Notes under the pieces: generated by a model
What the model saw: only the letters and a program-made list of their open reading frames with translations
Told to the model about the DNA's origin: nothing
The model's database searches: none
Shown: positions 25,945 through 33,578 of the stretch, piece by piece
Numbering within the stretch: the first letter of the stretch is position 1
Layout: the number at the start of each line of letters is the position of its first letter
Program-made: the position numbers and the translations under genes
Assembly (NCBI RefSeq): GCF_041435435.1
Contig: NZ_CP108494.1
Span: forward strand, 4,064,501 to 4,128,500
Direction of reading: 5' to 3'
DNA: 64,000 nucleotides
From: Streptomyces sp. NBC_01241
GTDB lineage: Bacteria; Actinomycetota; Actinomycetes; Streptomycetales; Streptomycetaceae

Positions 25945-26790
25945 TGCTGCTCCGTTCGCCAGGGTTGGAATGAGGGGCCGGTTCGGTGGTGAAGAACGTG
26001 TCGAGGGTCGTGAGGGGGTCCTGGCTCTCGGCGAGCTTGATCAGTACGAGCAGGAGGTCGTGGCCGGTCAGCCGGGCTGCCGGGATGACGCCGAGGATGC
26101 GCAGGGCGAGGAAGGCGTGGAGCCCGTCCGGGCCGGCGCCCTGCCCCCGCAGACCGTCCAGGGACCGCGTGATGGCCGCGCGGCGGCCGGGCCCGGTATG
26201 CCAGGAGTACCGGACGTCGATGTGCCGGGTGCCCTGAGCAGCTCCAAGTGCTCGATGTGTGGGCGGGACTGGGGCAGCAGGGCGAGGCGGAGGGTGCGGG
26301 CGTACACGTCAGGCTGGTCGCGGGGAACGAGCCAGCCGCCCAAAGCCATCAGGTACCAGAGCAGGTTCGCGGCTTCGCCCGCGGCGGTGTAGCGGCCGGC
26401 GAACTCGAAGTCGAGCCAGCACAGCGGGTCGGCGATGTTGGGTTCGGTGGGGTCCCCCTGCGTCAGCCCAGCAGGCCACCGTCGGTCAGGGGCCAGCACG
26501 TGGCGGACGCTGTCGATGATGTCGGCGACGTTCAGCATCAGCTGCCTGCCGTTGGCCGTGACGGTGAAGTCGGCCAGCTCCCGGAGGGTGAGGGTCGTAT
26601 CGGTGTGGAGCAGGGCGATCGACAGGTCACGGCGCAGGTACCAGTGGTCCAGTCGGCCGCCGGACCGGATGCGGTCGACATGCGCAACGCCTTGTCGGCT
26701 TCGCGAGAGCCCCTCACCAACATCACTACCGCGCCGGCAGAGCTTCCGGGAGCCGACTTGCTCACCGCAGTCACCCAGTGAGCGAGGGCG
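25925..26790 (-). pseudogene. Aminoglycoside-phosphotransferase-fold kinase, frameshifted
   Basis: The minus strand reads RLDHWYLRRDLSIALLH, later GLTQGDPTEPNI and LCWLDFEFAGRY, matching the HGDxxxxN catalytic loop and the D-F-E metal motif of APH-type kinases (His replaced by Gln). At about 26240 the frame shifts, and the family continues as RHIDVRYSWHTGPGRRAAITRSLDGL and LHAFLALRILGVI to a stop at 25925. No good start is visible upstream of 26790, so the N-terminal ATP lobe may also be incomplete. It was probably the first gene of the operon with the SDR and NUDIX genes. Confidence 0.65.
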
Positions 26791-27388
26791 GCCGCCCCGG
26801 CTCGGCCCGCCTCGCCTTCAGTGCCGGTATGGCCGGTTGCCGGCCGGTGATGCCGAGGTCAGCAACGTGATCAACACTGAGCTCAGCGACGCCCTCACGA
26901 CCCTCGGCGCGGTCGTCTGTACCGTCGGCGCGCGGTCCGACGCGGCGGTCGTGGTCAGCGTTGGCAGAGGTGGTGTACCCAAGTGCCCTCACCGACACCC
27001 CCCGCAGCGCTGGAGGACCTCTTCTCACGCCCCGACCGCCGAGGGCGATAGGGCACGGGCCGCCCCCACGAACGCCTGGTCTCGTGTGGGTTCGGTGGAC
27101 CGTCGGCCGGAGTACGGTGAACCCATCGGGATATTTCGAGCGCTCCCACCGCTTGCCGGTATCCCTCTCGGTGAAAGCGAGAGGGACGCAAGCTTTCACA
27201 GCAGCGATGTCTTGCCGGAGCAGGAAGACCGGCGGTGGGTCCGGCCGGTTCATCCCTCCGTCCATCGGCAACTCGCCGCGGACAGCACGATAAGGGCGGT
27301 GAGGACGCCAACCGTTCCATGACTGGCGGTAGGTGTGAGCCTTCGCCTCACCCCGTGGGCACCTCACCCGCCTGGCAAAGAGGCTGGC
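26791..27388. other. Intergenic stretch with a promoter-like box
   Basis: No gene recognised. At 27097-27121 it carries a box (GGACCGTCGGCCGG followed by AGTACGGTGAA) that recurs almost unchanged at 38227 in front of a DUF5994 gene. Confidence 0.45.
27097..27121 (+). promoter_or_regulatory. Conserved box, GGACCGTCGGCC plus AGTACGGT
   Basis: Differs from the copy at 38227 by two bases in 25. The first half resembles the GGACC-nn-GGCC style of DevR/OsdR (dormancy) binding sites of actinobacteria, and the second half fits a TAnnnT -10 element. The spacing to the next gene (27389) is long, so which gene it serves is uncertain. Confidence 0.4.
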
Positions 27389-27661
27389 ATGAGACCTGTA
27401 GAACCGATGCCTTCGGCAGGGATGGCCGAGGTCCGTATCGTCGCCGCATCCCCCGAGGCCGCCCGCCGCGTCACAGAAGTTCTGCGGCACTGCTTCCCTG
27501 CCACCGAACAGCGCAGCTACCCCGCCGGCCACGATGGCGGGACCCGGCTCCACATCACTGTGGACACCACGCACACGCCCGAGCCCAATGGGACGGCCCT
27601 GCCGTGGCTGGTGACCAGCAAGTCAGCCGCGCGTGACCGCCCGCATCCGGACGAGGTCTGA
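27389..27661 (+). CDS. Small conserved protein (90 aa), copy 1 of a repeated gene pair
   Basis: The core GMAEVRIVAASPEAARRVTEVLRHCFPATEQRSYP, then GGTRLHITVDTTHTPEP, predicts a strand-helix-strand fold; it is close to the protein at 39141. The ATG at 27389 has AGAGG upstream, better than the start at 27335. The next gene is a small winged-helix protein, and the same pair recurs at 39 kb, so the two work together. No known activity. It is adjacent to stress-type genes (YjbQ, DUF5994). Confidence 0.65.
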   Translation: MRPVEPMPSAGMAEVRIVAASPEAARRVTEVLRHCFPATEQRSYPAGHDGGTRLHITVDTTHTPEPNGTALPWLVTSKSAARDRPHPDEV

Positions 27662-27771
27662 GGGAGCCGGGCCTCAGATAAGCAGCTGCGACAGAATCGG
27701 CGCCTCGCCGGGCATCCCAGCACCCCTCCGCCGCGATAAGCACGGCGCCTTTTCTCCCAGAGGTGGCAGTC

Positions 27772-28044
27772 ATGGCATCACTAGCCGACCGGAAGGCGTA
27801 CCGCGAGAAGATCATGCAGGCTCTGTACGAGGCCACTGAAGGCAACCGCCTTCTGGGGATCACCGGGGCGAAGCTGCTCCAGGAACTCGCGATCCCCCAA
27901 GAGGATCTGGCGGCCGCCTGCACCTATCTGGTCGGCGAGGGCCTGATCACGGTCGACTGGGCCGCGGGCAATACGCCGGTCATGATCACGCTGACGCACC
28001 AAGGCATTCGACGTATGGAGTCTGAAGAGGAAGAGCACGGTTGA
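27772..28044 (+). CDS. Small winged-helix-like protein (90 aa), copy 1
   Basis: The ATG at 27772 follows an AGAGGTGG site. The sequence is helical with YREKIMQALYEATEGNRLLGITGAKL, a possible recognition helix in EEDLAAACTYLVGEGLITVDWA, and a wing-like NTPVMITLTHQGIRRME, ending acidic (EEEEHG). This is the shape of a short winged-helix domain that could bind DNA or a protein. It is very similar to the protein at 39510. It pairs with the upstream 90-residue gene after 110 bases. Confidence 0.7.
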   Translation: MASLADRKAYREKIMQALYEATEGNRLLGITGAKLLQELAIPQEDLAAACTYLVGEGLITVDWAAGNTPVMITLTHQGIRRMESEEEEHG

Positions 28045-28312
28045 CGCGGAGCCCGGGCGTAGTCCGAGCTGCCCGGACTACGCGGTGCCAGGTACTCCAG
28101 GTGCCGTTGGCCGGGGGCTGGACGCAAAGGGATGCGTCTGGGGCCGGGCAGGCGAGGAAGTCGCGGTCCAGGTCTCGCTTACGGGACTCGGATGAGACGG
28201 CATGAGGGACCTGTCCAGGTACGGGAGCGCGTGTGCCCTCACCGGCGGAGTCCCGGAGGAACAACCCATCCGGCCGTCAGTGCTCGGGCTCCGCAACGGG
28301 TATCGGTGAACC

Positions 28313-28735
28313 ATGGCTGGCACCTTCACCACCCGCACGATCAACATCACAACCGGCTCCACGGAGACCCTGCACGACCTCACGAACGCATGCTCCGCGT
28401 TCCTCCGAGAGGTCGCTCACGGGCGAAACGGACTGCTGAACATCTTCACCCTCCACGCGACGTCCGGCCTGGCCATCATCGAGACCGGCGCGGGCAGTGA
28501 CGATGACCTGTTGGCGGCCCTCCGCGACGTTCTTCCCGCGGACGACCGCTGGCAAGACCGCCACGGCAGTCCTGGCCACGGCAGGGCCCACATGCTCCCG
28601 GCTCTGGTCCCACCACACGCCACATTGCCCGTAGTCGACGGTGAGCTGGAGCTGGGGACCTCGCAGTCCGTCGTACTGGTGAACACCGACCGGGACAGCC
28701 CCGAACGCCAAGTCCGGCTGTCTTTCCTCAGCTGA
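28313..28735 (+). CDS. YjbQ/UPF0047-family protein
   Basis: 140 residues, full family length. Landmarks: FTLHATSGLAIIE with the conserved His, DDDLLAALRDVLP, SPGHGRAHMLPALV with the GHxxAH motif, and DGELELGTSQSVVLVNTD. Members are trimeric metal-binding proteins annotated as secondary thiamine-phosphate synthases because they can make thiamine phosphate weakly; the main role is unsettled. The gene stands between the small-protein pair and a DUF5994 gene on the same strand. Confidence 0.85.
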   Translation: MAGTFTTRTINITTGSTETLHDLTNACSAFLREVAHGRNGLLNIFTLHATSGLAIIETGAGSDDDLLAALRDVLPADDRWQDRHGSPGHGRAHMLPALVPPHATLPVVDGELELGTSQSVVLVNTDRDSPERQVRLSFLS

Positions 28736-28963
28736 CCACACCACCCACGCGGCCCTGCGGCTGACAGTCCCCTGCCGGCAGCCGGTGCCGTACGAGACCG
28801 TCCAGTTGCCCGCACGGGAGGCTCCGTATCGGTCCGGCGGGTCTTACCACGAGTAAGGTGGAACTACCGAGGGCACTTCGTACACCAGTCTCCGTGCTCG
28901 TGTCGTTTTCGGCGATTCACGACACCGGGCGGGTTTCGATCGGCCCGGGGCAGGGTCCGCGTC

Positions 28964-29554
28964 ATGATCACGACCATTCGGTATACGCATGCGGTCGAAG
29001 GCCGGACCTCTTCACTGCCCCTCCGACTCATGCTGGCGCCGGCCGGTACCGCTCCGGCTCTGCTCGACGGTGCGTGGTGGCCCCGCTCCCGCGACCTCAC
29101 GGCAGAACTTCCCGCACTGACGGCCGTCCTCGACCCGCTGTGGGGGCGGATCACCCACGTCACGGTAAACCCCACGTTCTGGCCGGTCATCCCACGGAAG
29201 GTGCCCGTCGACGGGCATGTGGTGGGTGTCGGCTGGTTCAAGGCCGAGCAAGATCCCCACAAGCTGCTGCTGCTCTCCTACAGCACCGGCCGTTGGGACC
29301 TGCTGGTGATTCCGCCGGAGACCATCCCCGCCACAGCCGCCCGGCTCATGGCGGAGGCCGCCTATCCGCTGGGCACCCTCACCGCGAGCGCCCTGATGGA
29401 GGAAGCGGAGCAACGCCGGATCGCGGAGGAGATGGAGCTGTCCCTGGTTTCGGTCTGGGACTCCGAAGGCGGCCATGGAGCAAGCCTGCCGACATCACGT
29501 TCCCCCGCCCAAGCAATCGTTGCTCAGGTACCAGATGCGGTGGAAGGTATCTGA
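28964..29554 (+). CDS. DUF5994-family protein (copy 1)
   Basis: 196 residues. The family core is LRLMLAPAGTAPALLDGAWWPRSRDLTAELPALTAVL, then ITHVTVNPTFWPVIPRKVPVDGHVVGVGWFKAEQDPHKLLLLSYSTGRWDLLVIPPET. It is strongly similar to 38354 and more distantly to 37553. Function is unknown; the family is common in Streptomyces stress/dormancy clusters. The 110-base leader (starting GAGTAAGGTGGAA) is partly conserved with the leader of the 38354 gene. The last about 40 residues are not conserved. Confidence 0.8.
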   Translation: MITTIRYTHAVEGRTSSLPLRLMLAPAGTAPALLDGAWWPRSRDLTAELPALTAVLDPLWGRITHVTVNPTFWPVIPRKVPVDGHVVGVGWFKAEQDPHKLLLLSYSTGRWDLLVIPPETIPATAARLMAEAAYPLGTLTASALMEEAEQRRIAEEMELSLVSVWDSEGGHGASLPTSRSPAQAIVAQVPDAVEGI

Positions 29555-29650
29555 GTATCGTGGAAACCTTCGAGAGCGCGGCATCGATTCCCGTCCCGCG
29601 CCGGAAGAAAGCCCCGGGCCAACAGCCGCCTTCGGTACTCATGCCCCATC

Positions 29651-29690
29651 CGTGCCCTTCAGAGCGGTCAGCACCGGTCAATAGCGGTAC
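29651..29690 (+). repeat. Candidate integrase arm-site block (29.8 kb scar)
   Basis: CGTGCCCTTCAGAGCGGTCA, then GCACCGGTCAATAGCGGT; 74 bases left of the scar. Confidence 0.5.
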
Positions 29691-29763
29691 TGAGGCGCCC
29701 CCGGATGGCGCCCCCTCAAGGGCATTCCTGCAGTTCAGAGCGGTTTATGGGGGCTGAGCGCCA

Positions 29764-29811
29764 GTGATTCCCAAGCTCAGAGCGCGAGTTCGATTCTCGT
29801 CACCCGCTCCA
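29764..29811 (+). repeat. tRNA-Gly(CCC) 3'-half scar, att site
   Basis: Complete 48-base copy ending in CCA, followed by an AAAGCCCC hairpin. Left boundary of the 1.35-kb cassette that contains only the AbiEii-type gene pair. Confidence 0.85.
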
Positions 29812-29815
29812 CGTG

Positions 29816-29845
29816 AAAGCCCCAGGCCGGCGGCCGGGGGCTTCT
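29816..29845 (+). terminator. Terminator after the scar
   Basis: AAAGCCCCAGGCC with GGCCGGGGGCTT; GC-rich stem followed by CTCTGTTTG. Confidence 0.55.
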
Positions 29846-29909
29846 CTGTTTGCAGCGCTGTGTCACCACTGACCGAGTACCCGGGGGCCTCTTCCTGGAT
29901 AATCGAGGC

Positions 29910-30257
29910 ATGGCATCACAGCCCAGTATTTCCGATCTCCGCCGTGCCAAGTTCGCCCGGCGCGTGCCCGCAGCACTCACCGAGCTTGCCGGCCCCGAGC
30001 ACGGCACAGTGAGCCTGCCGCTCCACCTGGCGTGGTCGGGACTGACCACTTTCAACCTCGATCAGCCCCGGCTGCGGATGAGCTACTACCGCATCGTCCT
30101 GGCCGAGGGCCAGCACGACGATCTGGTCCGATACCTCAATCGCGGCCTCCTCATCGACCTGTGGCCCACACTGCGCACACTGATCAGCCGTGATGTCCGT
30201 GAAGTGTGGGAACGCTCCTTCGACGAACTGGCTCACAGCGCGCAGGCCGCTGCGTGA
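29910..30257 (+). CDS. Putative antitoxin-type partner of AbiEii nucleotidyltransferase
   Basis: 115 residues from the ATG at 29910. Mostly helical with SISDLRRAKFARRVPAALTELAGP at the start and RMSYYRIVLAEGQHDDLVRYLNRGLLIDLWPTLRTLISRDVREVWERSF at the end. No helix-turn-helix of AbiEi type is obvious. The last codon overlaps the start of the next gene (GTGA), a sign of translational coupling with the toxin-like nucleotidyltransferase. The role is inferred purely from this arrangement. It is the first gene of a cassette that lies between two tRNA scars. Confidence 0.65.
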   Translation: MASQPSISDLRRAKFARRVPAALTELAGPEHGTVSLPLHLAWSGLTTFNLDQPRLRMSYYRIVLAEGQHDDLVRYLNRGLLIDLWPTLRTLISRDVREVWERSFDELAHSAQAAA

Positions 30258-30925
30258 ATCTCACGGATCTCCACCGCCGCTTGCTTGCGGACGTACTCGC
30301 CGTAGGCGGTGCCTACCCTCTGGCGCTTACCGGTGGCTACGCGGTCCAAGCGCACGGTCTGGTCGACCGGCTCAGCCAGGACCTCGACGTCGCGACCGAG
30401 AACGCCGATCGCATGGACGACATCGCTACTGCCGTGCGTATCGGCTTGGAGCAACGCGGGTGGCAGGTCAGCGCTCTGGAGACAGACCCGCTGTCCGCGC
30501 GCCTGATCGTCACCGACCCCGCCACCCGTGAGAAGTGCGAGGTCGACATCCTCAAGGAAGCACTCTGGCGACCGCCCGTACACACCGAGCACGGCTTGGT
30601 GCTGTCCCTCGAGGACGTCGTCGGAACCAAGGTCCGCGCGCTGGCCGACCGCGGACTCGCCAGGGACCTGATCGACGTACAGGCCGCCGCGAACCGCTGG
30701 AGCCCCATCGAACTCGAAGAGCTCGGACGGCGCCACGCCCGCGACTCCTTCGACCTGAGCGAGCTTCAAGCGCGGCTGGGCGGAGCCGACTGGATCGACG
30801 ACACGGAATTCGCCGCCTACGGACTCGACGAGCAGGCAATCACCAGGCTGCGGCAGTGGGCACAGACATGGGCCGACGACATCGTGGAACGGCTCCAGGA
30901 GCTGGAGACTCCGCACGATGACTGA
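30254..30925 (+). CDS. AbiEii-type nucleotidyltransferase toxin
   Basis: 223 residues from a GTG overlapping the upstream stop. The AbiEii/AbiGii signature is clear: LALTGGYAVQAHGLVDRLSQDLDVATEN contains the G-G-x-x-x-x-x-H-G and S-x-D-x-D metal motif; KCEVDILKEAL supplies the third Asp, and LVLSLEDVVGTKVRALADRGLARDLIDV is the usual middle helix region. Family toxins transfer nucleotides (to tRNA acceptor ends in well-studied cases) and cause abortive infection. With its small partner it fills a scar-bounded cassette with no integrase, so it may act as an addiction module that holds the cassette. Confidence 0.83.
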   Translation: MNLTDLHRRLLADVLAVGGAYPLALTGGYAVQAHGLVDRLSQDLDVATENADRMDDIATAVRIGLEQRGWQVSALETDPLSARLIVTDPATREKCEVDILKEALWRPPVHTEHGLVLSLEDVVGTKVRALADRGLARDLIDVQAAANRWSPIELEELGRRHARDSFDLSELQARLGGADWIDDTEFAAYGLDEQAITRLRQWAQTWADDIVERLQELETPHDD

Positions 30926-31003
30926 CGACCTCACAGATACCGACCGCTCGGCAAGGATGCGATTCGCGACAGGCTGCCCCACCCTGCAGCTGCCGTGCCC
31001 CAT

Positions 31004-31037
31004 CCGTGCCCTTCGGAGCGGACAACAGCGGTCAAGC
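31004..31037 (+). repeat. Candidate integrase arm-site block (31 kb scar)
   Basis: CCGTGCC, then TTCGGAGCGGACAACAGCGG and TCAAGCACGG; 83 bases left of the scar. Confidence 0.5.
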
Positions 31038-31119
31038 ACGGCCACCAGAGCCCGCACCATCCCCACCTCTGAGCACCAAACAAGCAGGTCAGCGACCTGC
31101 ACACTGAGCAAGCACCGTT

Positions 31120-31168
31120 GATTCCCAAGCTCAGAGCGCGAGTTCGATTCTCGTCACCCGCTCTTCCA
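31120..31168 (+). repeat. tRNA-Gly(CCC) 3'-half scar, CTCTTCCA variant
   Basis: GATTCCCAAGCTCAGAGCGC, the T arm and acceptor as in other copies, but with CTCTTCCA at the end, shared only with the scar at 18947. It joins the AbiEii cassette to the second YafY/NIPSNAP cassette. Confidence 0.85.
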
Positions 31169-31199
31169 CGAGGCCCCAGGTCAGCGACCTGGGGCCTCG
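31169..31199 (+). terminator. Terminator after the scar
   Basis: CGAGGCCCCAGGTC pairs perfectly with GACCTGGGGCCTCG. Just beyond the YafY stop on the opposite strand. Confidence 0.65.
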
Positions 31200-31216
31200 T
31201 CGTTGCCCAGACCTCT

Positions 31217-32227
31217 CTAGGCGTCGCGGACCACCTGCGCACCACCTGGCCCCTTGTTCTCGTAGGCTCGGGCGAGTATGCCTACGGTGGCGGCCATAGC
31301 CTGGCGGAGTGCGGCCGGTGCAACGACCTCGACGTCCCCACCGAGCCTCAGCAGCTCGCCGCAGGCATGCTCGTTGCCCTCGACCGGGATGACCGCCTCG
31401 ACCCATCCGTCGTCACCGACGGCGGTCGCGGTGGAGTCGACTGCCCGCACCACCTCCGGGGGGACGTTGTCGGGCAGGCGCCGACGCCCCCGGGGAGACA
31501 GGCGGACGGTGGCTCTGCCGGTGTAGCGGCGAGCCTGGAAGTCATCGAGGTAGGAGACCCAGTACGCGCCCAGGTCGAAGTCCTGCGGCCGGTCGAACCG
31601 CTCATCGCCCAGCACCGCGTCGAGGACTTGAGCGACGCGGTAAGTCGCGGGCCCCTTCTCCGTGGCGGCCACGAGGTACCAGGTACCGGACTTGAGTACC
31701 AGGCCGTAGGGGTGGAGGTGGCGATCCACCTCCTGCGGGGCGTGCCAGCGGCGGTAGCGCACATCCACTGCACGCCGGGTGAGCACCGCGTCGACGAACA
31801 AGGGGAGATGCGGTGTCTGTTCGGGTTCCCGGTACCAGCCGGGGGCGTCCAGGTGGAACACTGCCGCGGCCCGTGCCGCCTCCTCGCGCAGTCCTGCCGG
31901 CAGCGCGGCGAGCAGTTTCAGCCGGGCTGCCGACATCTCGGCCGTGAATCCCAGGTCGGCGGCGGGCCCGGGCAGTCCGGCAAAGAACAGTGTCCGCGCC
32001 TCGCCCTCGCTCATCCCGGTGAGGCGGGTGCGGTAGCCGTCGAGCAGCTGGTAGCCGCCCCCGCGGCCCGGCTCCGCGTAGACCGGGACCCCTGCGGACT
32101 GCAGGCGCGCCACGTCACGGTAGGCGGTGCGCACGGACACGTTCAGCTCGTCGGCGATTCCCCGCGCGGACATACGGCCCCGCGATTGCAGCAACAGCAG
32201 CACCGAGAGCAGTCGACTGGCAGACAT
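31217..32227 (-). CDS. YafY/WYL-domain transcriptional regulator (copy 2)
   Basis: 336 residues, almost identical to the protein at 19029 along its whole length, with scattered substitutions (for example HAPQEVDR for RAPQEVNR). HTH, wing and WYL regions are the same. The end reads GPGGAQVVRDA, one residue longer than copy 1 and even closer to the integrase tail GQGGAEVVCDA at 12380. The promoter dyad and the divergent NIPSNAP gene are also kept. Both copies seem intact, so either or both could regulate both NIPSNAP genes. Confidence 0.85.
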   Translation of the reverse strand: MSASRLLSVLLLLQSRGRMSARGIADELNVSVRTAYRDVARLQSAGVPVYAEPGRGGGYQLLDGYRTRLTGMSEGEARTLFFAGLPGPAADLGFTAEMSAARLKLLAALPAGLREEAARAAAVFHLDAPGWYREPEQTPHLPLFVDAVLTRRAVDVRYRRWHAPQEVDRHLHPYGLVLKSGTWYLVAATEKGPATYRVAQVLDAVLGDERFDRPQDFDLGAYWVSYLDDFQARRYTGRATVRLSPRGRRRLPDNVPPEVVRAVDSTATAVGDDGWVEAVIPVEGNEHACGELLRLGGDVEVVAPAALRQAMAATVGILARAYENKGPGGAQVVRDA

Positions 32228-32250
32228 GCGCGCATTCTCCTCGGAAACCC

Positions 32251-32265
32251 TGACAGCACCTGTCA
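32251..32265. promoter_or_regulatory. Dyad operator candidate in the divergent promoter (copy 2)
   Basis: TGACAG-CAC-CTGTCA, unchanged from the first cassette, between the two divergent starts. Confidence 0.55.
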
Positions 32266-32353
32266 CACAGCTCCCCTACCGTCGAACCACTTCCCGGCTA
32301 CGACCGAACAGGCCGGGAGCCCTGCATGGAGAACACCGAACAGGAGTCTTGCT

Positions 32354-33091
32354 GTGCCACCCACCGAACTCCTCGGCCCGCCTGCCGTGATCGAGCTTCG
32401 CCAGTACACGCTGCGTCCCCGCCGGCGCGACGAACTCATCGAGCTGTTCGACCGGGAGTTCATCGAATCCCAGGAAGACGTGGGGATGAGTGTGCTCGGC
32501 CAGTTCCGGGACCTCGACGATCCGGACCGCTTCGTCTGGTTGCGCGGATTCCGGGACATGGAGGCGCGCCATCGCGCGCTCACGGACTTCTACGGCGGAC
32601 CCGTCTGGGCCGAGCACGGTCCGCAGGCGAACGACACCATGATCGACTCCGACGATGTCCTCCTCCTGCGCCCCGTGTCGGCCGAGGGCGGCTTCACCGG
32701 CTCCCTCTCCGGGCGGCCCCCGGTCAGCGCGCCGACGCCGGACCGGTTCATGTCCGCCACCGTGTGGTCCTTCCCTCCCGGACGGCAGGACGGTATCGCG
32801 CTGATCCGGGACGGCCTCCTCCCCGCGCTCCAGGAGACGGGACCGGCGCCGCTCGCCTTCCTGACCACCGAGCACGCGCACAACACATTCGCCGGGCTGC
32901 CGGTCCGCGCCGACGAGAACGTCGCCGCGATCTTCACCTCGTACCCCGACGAGAGTGCGCACTGTCGGCACCTCGCCGACATGCAAGCCCATCCCCTCGC
33001 ACGAAACGAGATCCTGCCGGGTGTCGAGCGTGAACAGACGGCAGCACCTCAGGTACTCCGGCTCGCGCCTACCGGTCGCTCGCTGACCTGA
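32354..33091 (+). CDS. NIPSNAP-family protein (copy 2)
   Basis: 245 residues from a GTG with AGGAG upstream; same length as copy 1 at 20163 and nearly identical, with conservative changes such as FIESQE for FVESQE and ADENVAAIF for AGENVAAIF. The NIPSNAP barrel (VIELRQYTLRPRRRDELIELFDREF) is intact. Because substitutions are spread evenly and no stop or frameshift has appeared in either copy, both genes appear to be under selection or recently copied. Confidence 0.82.
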   Translation: MPPTELLGPPAVIELRQYTLRPRRRDELIELFDREFIESQEDVGMSVLGQFRDLDDPDRFVWLRGFRDMEARHRALTDFYGGPVWAEHGPQANDTMIDSDDVLLLRPVSAEGGFTGSLSGRPPVSAPTPDRFMSATVWSFPPGRQDGIALIRDGLLPALQETGPAPLAFLTTEHAHNTFAGLPVRADENVAAIFTSYPDESAHCRHLADMQAHPLARNEILPGVEREQTAAPQVLRLAPTGRSLT

Positions 33092-33170
33092 CTCCGAACC
33101 GACGCCTCAGGCGAGACGGTTGATGGCGCCTGCGGCAAGGCCGCCCCCACATCGGGAAGGCCGTACCACG

Positions 33171-33205
33171 ACGTGCCAGTAAGGGCGGTGAACAGCGGAC
33201 AACAC
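33171..33205 (+). repeat. Candidate integrase arm-site block (33 kb scar)
   Basis: ACGTGCCAGTAAGGGCGGTG, then AACAGCGGACAACAC; nearly the same as the block at 20951. Confidence 0.5.
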
Positions 33206-33286
33206 AGTGTTCGCCAGGGCAGCCGGAGTGGGGCCAGGAGTCATCATTCCCGCAGTTCAGAGGCCACTCGCCTGCCGAAGCACCGA

Positions 33287-33334
33287 GTGATTCCCAAGCT
33301 CAGAGCGCGAGTTCGATTCTCGTCACCCGCTCCA
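33287..33334 (+). repeat. tRNA-Gly(CCC) 3'-half scar, att site
   Basis: Full 48-base copy ending in CCA. Right boundary of the second YafY/NIPSNAP cassette. Behind it only a weak AGGCCCTGGTC remnant of the terminator is left; about 240 bases without a gene follow. Confidence 0.85.
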
Positions 33335-33578
33335 AGACGTAGGCCCTGGTCAGAGCCTCGATCGTGCCCGCCTGCCGGGAAGAGCGTAAGAACGGCCGCA
33401 GTTCCTCCGGCACGCCAGTCGCCCTCTGACCAGTACGGATCGTGCGATCCGTGGTTGCACGCCCGTCGCTGAACACCCTGAGAAACATCGGTCAAGCGGC
33501 AGTCGGGGATTCAGGCCGAGGTGGGCGATGTGGTGATCGGCATGCCGCAAAGCCACGAGCGCGGCCACGGGGAGGTGG

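Noticed and set aside
24740..26392. 550-codon plus-strand frame
   Set aside because: Shadow of the NUDIX, SDR and kinase-like genes on the minus strand.
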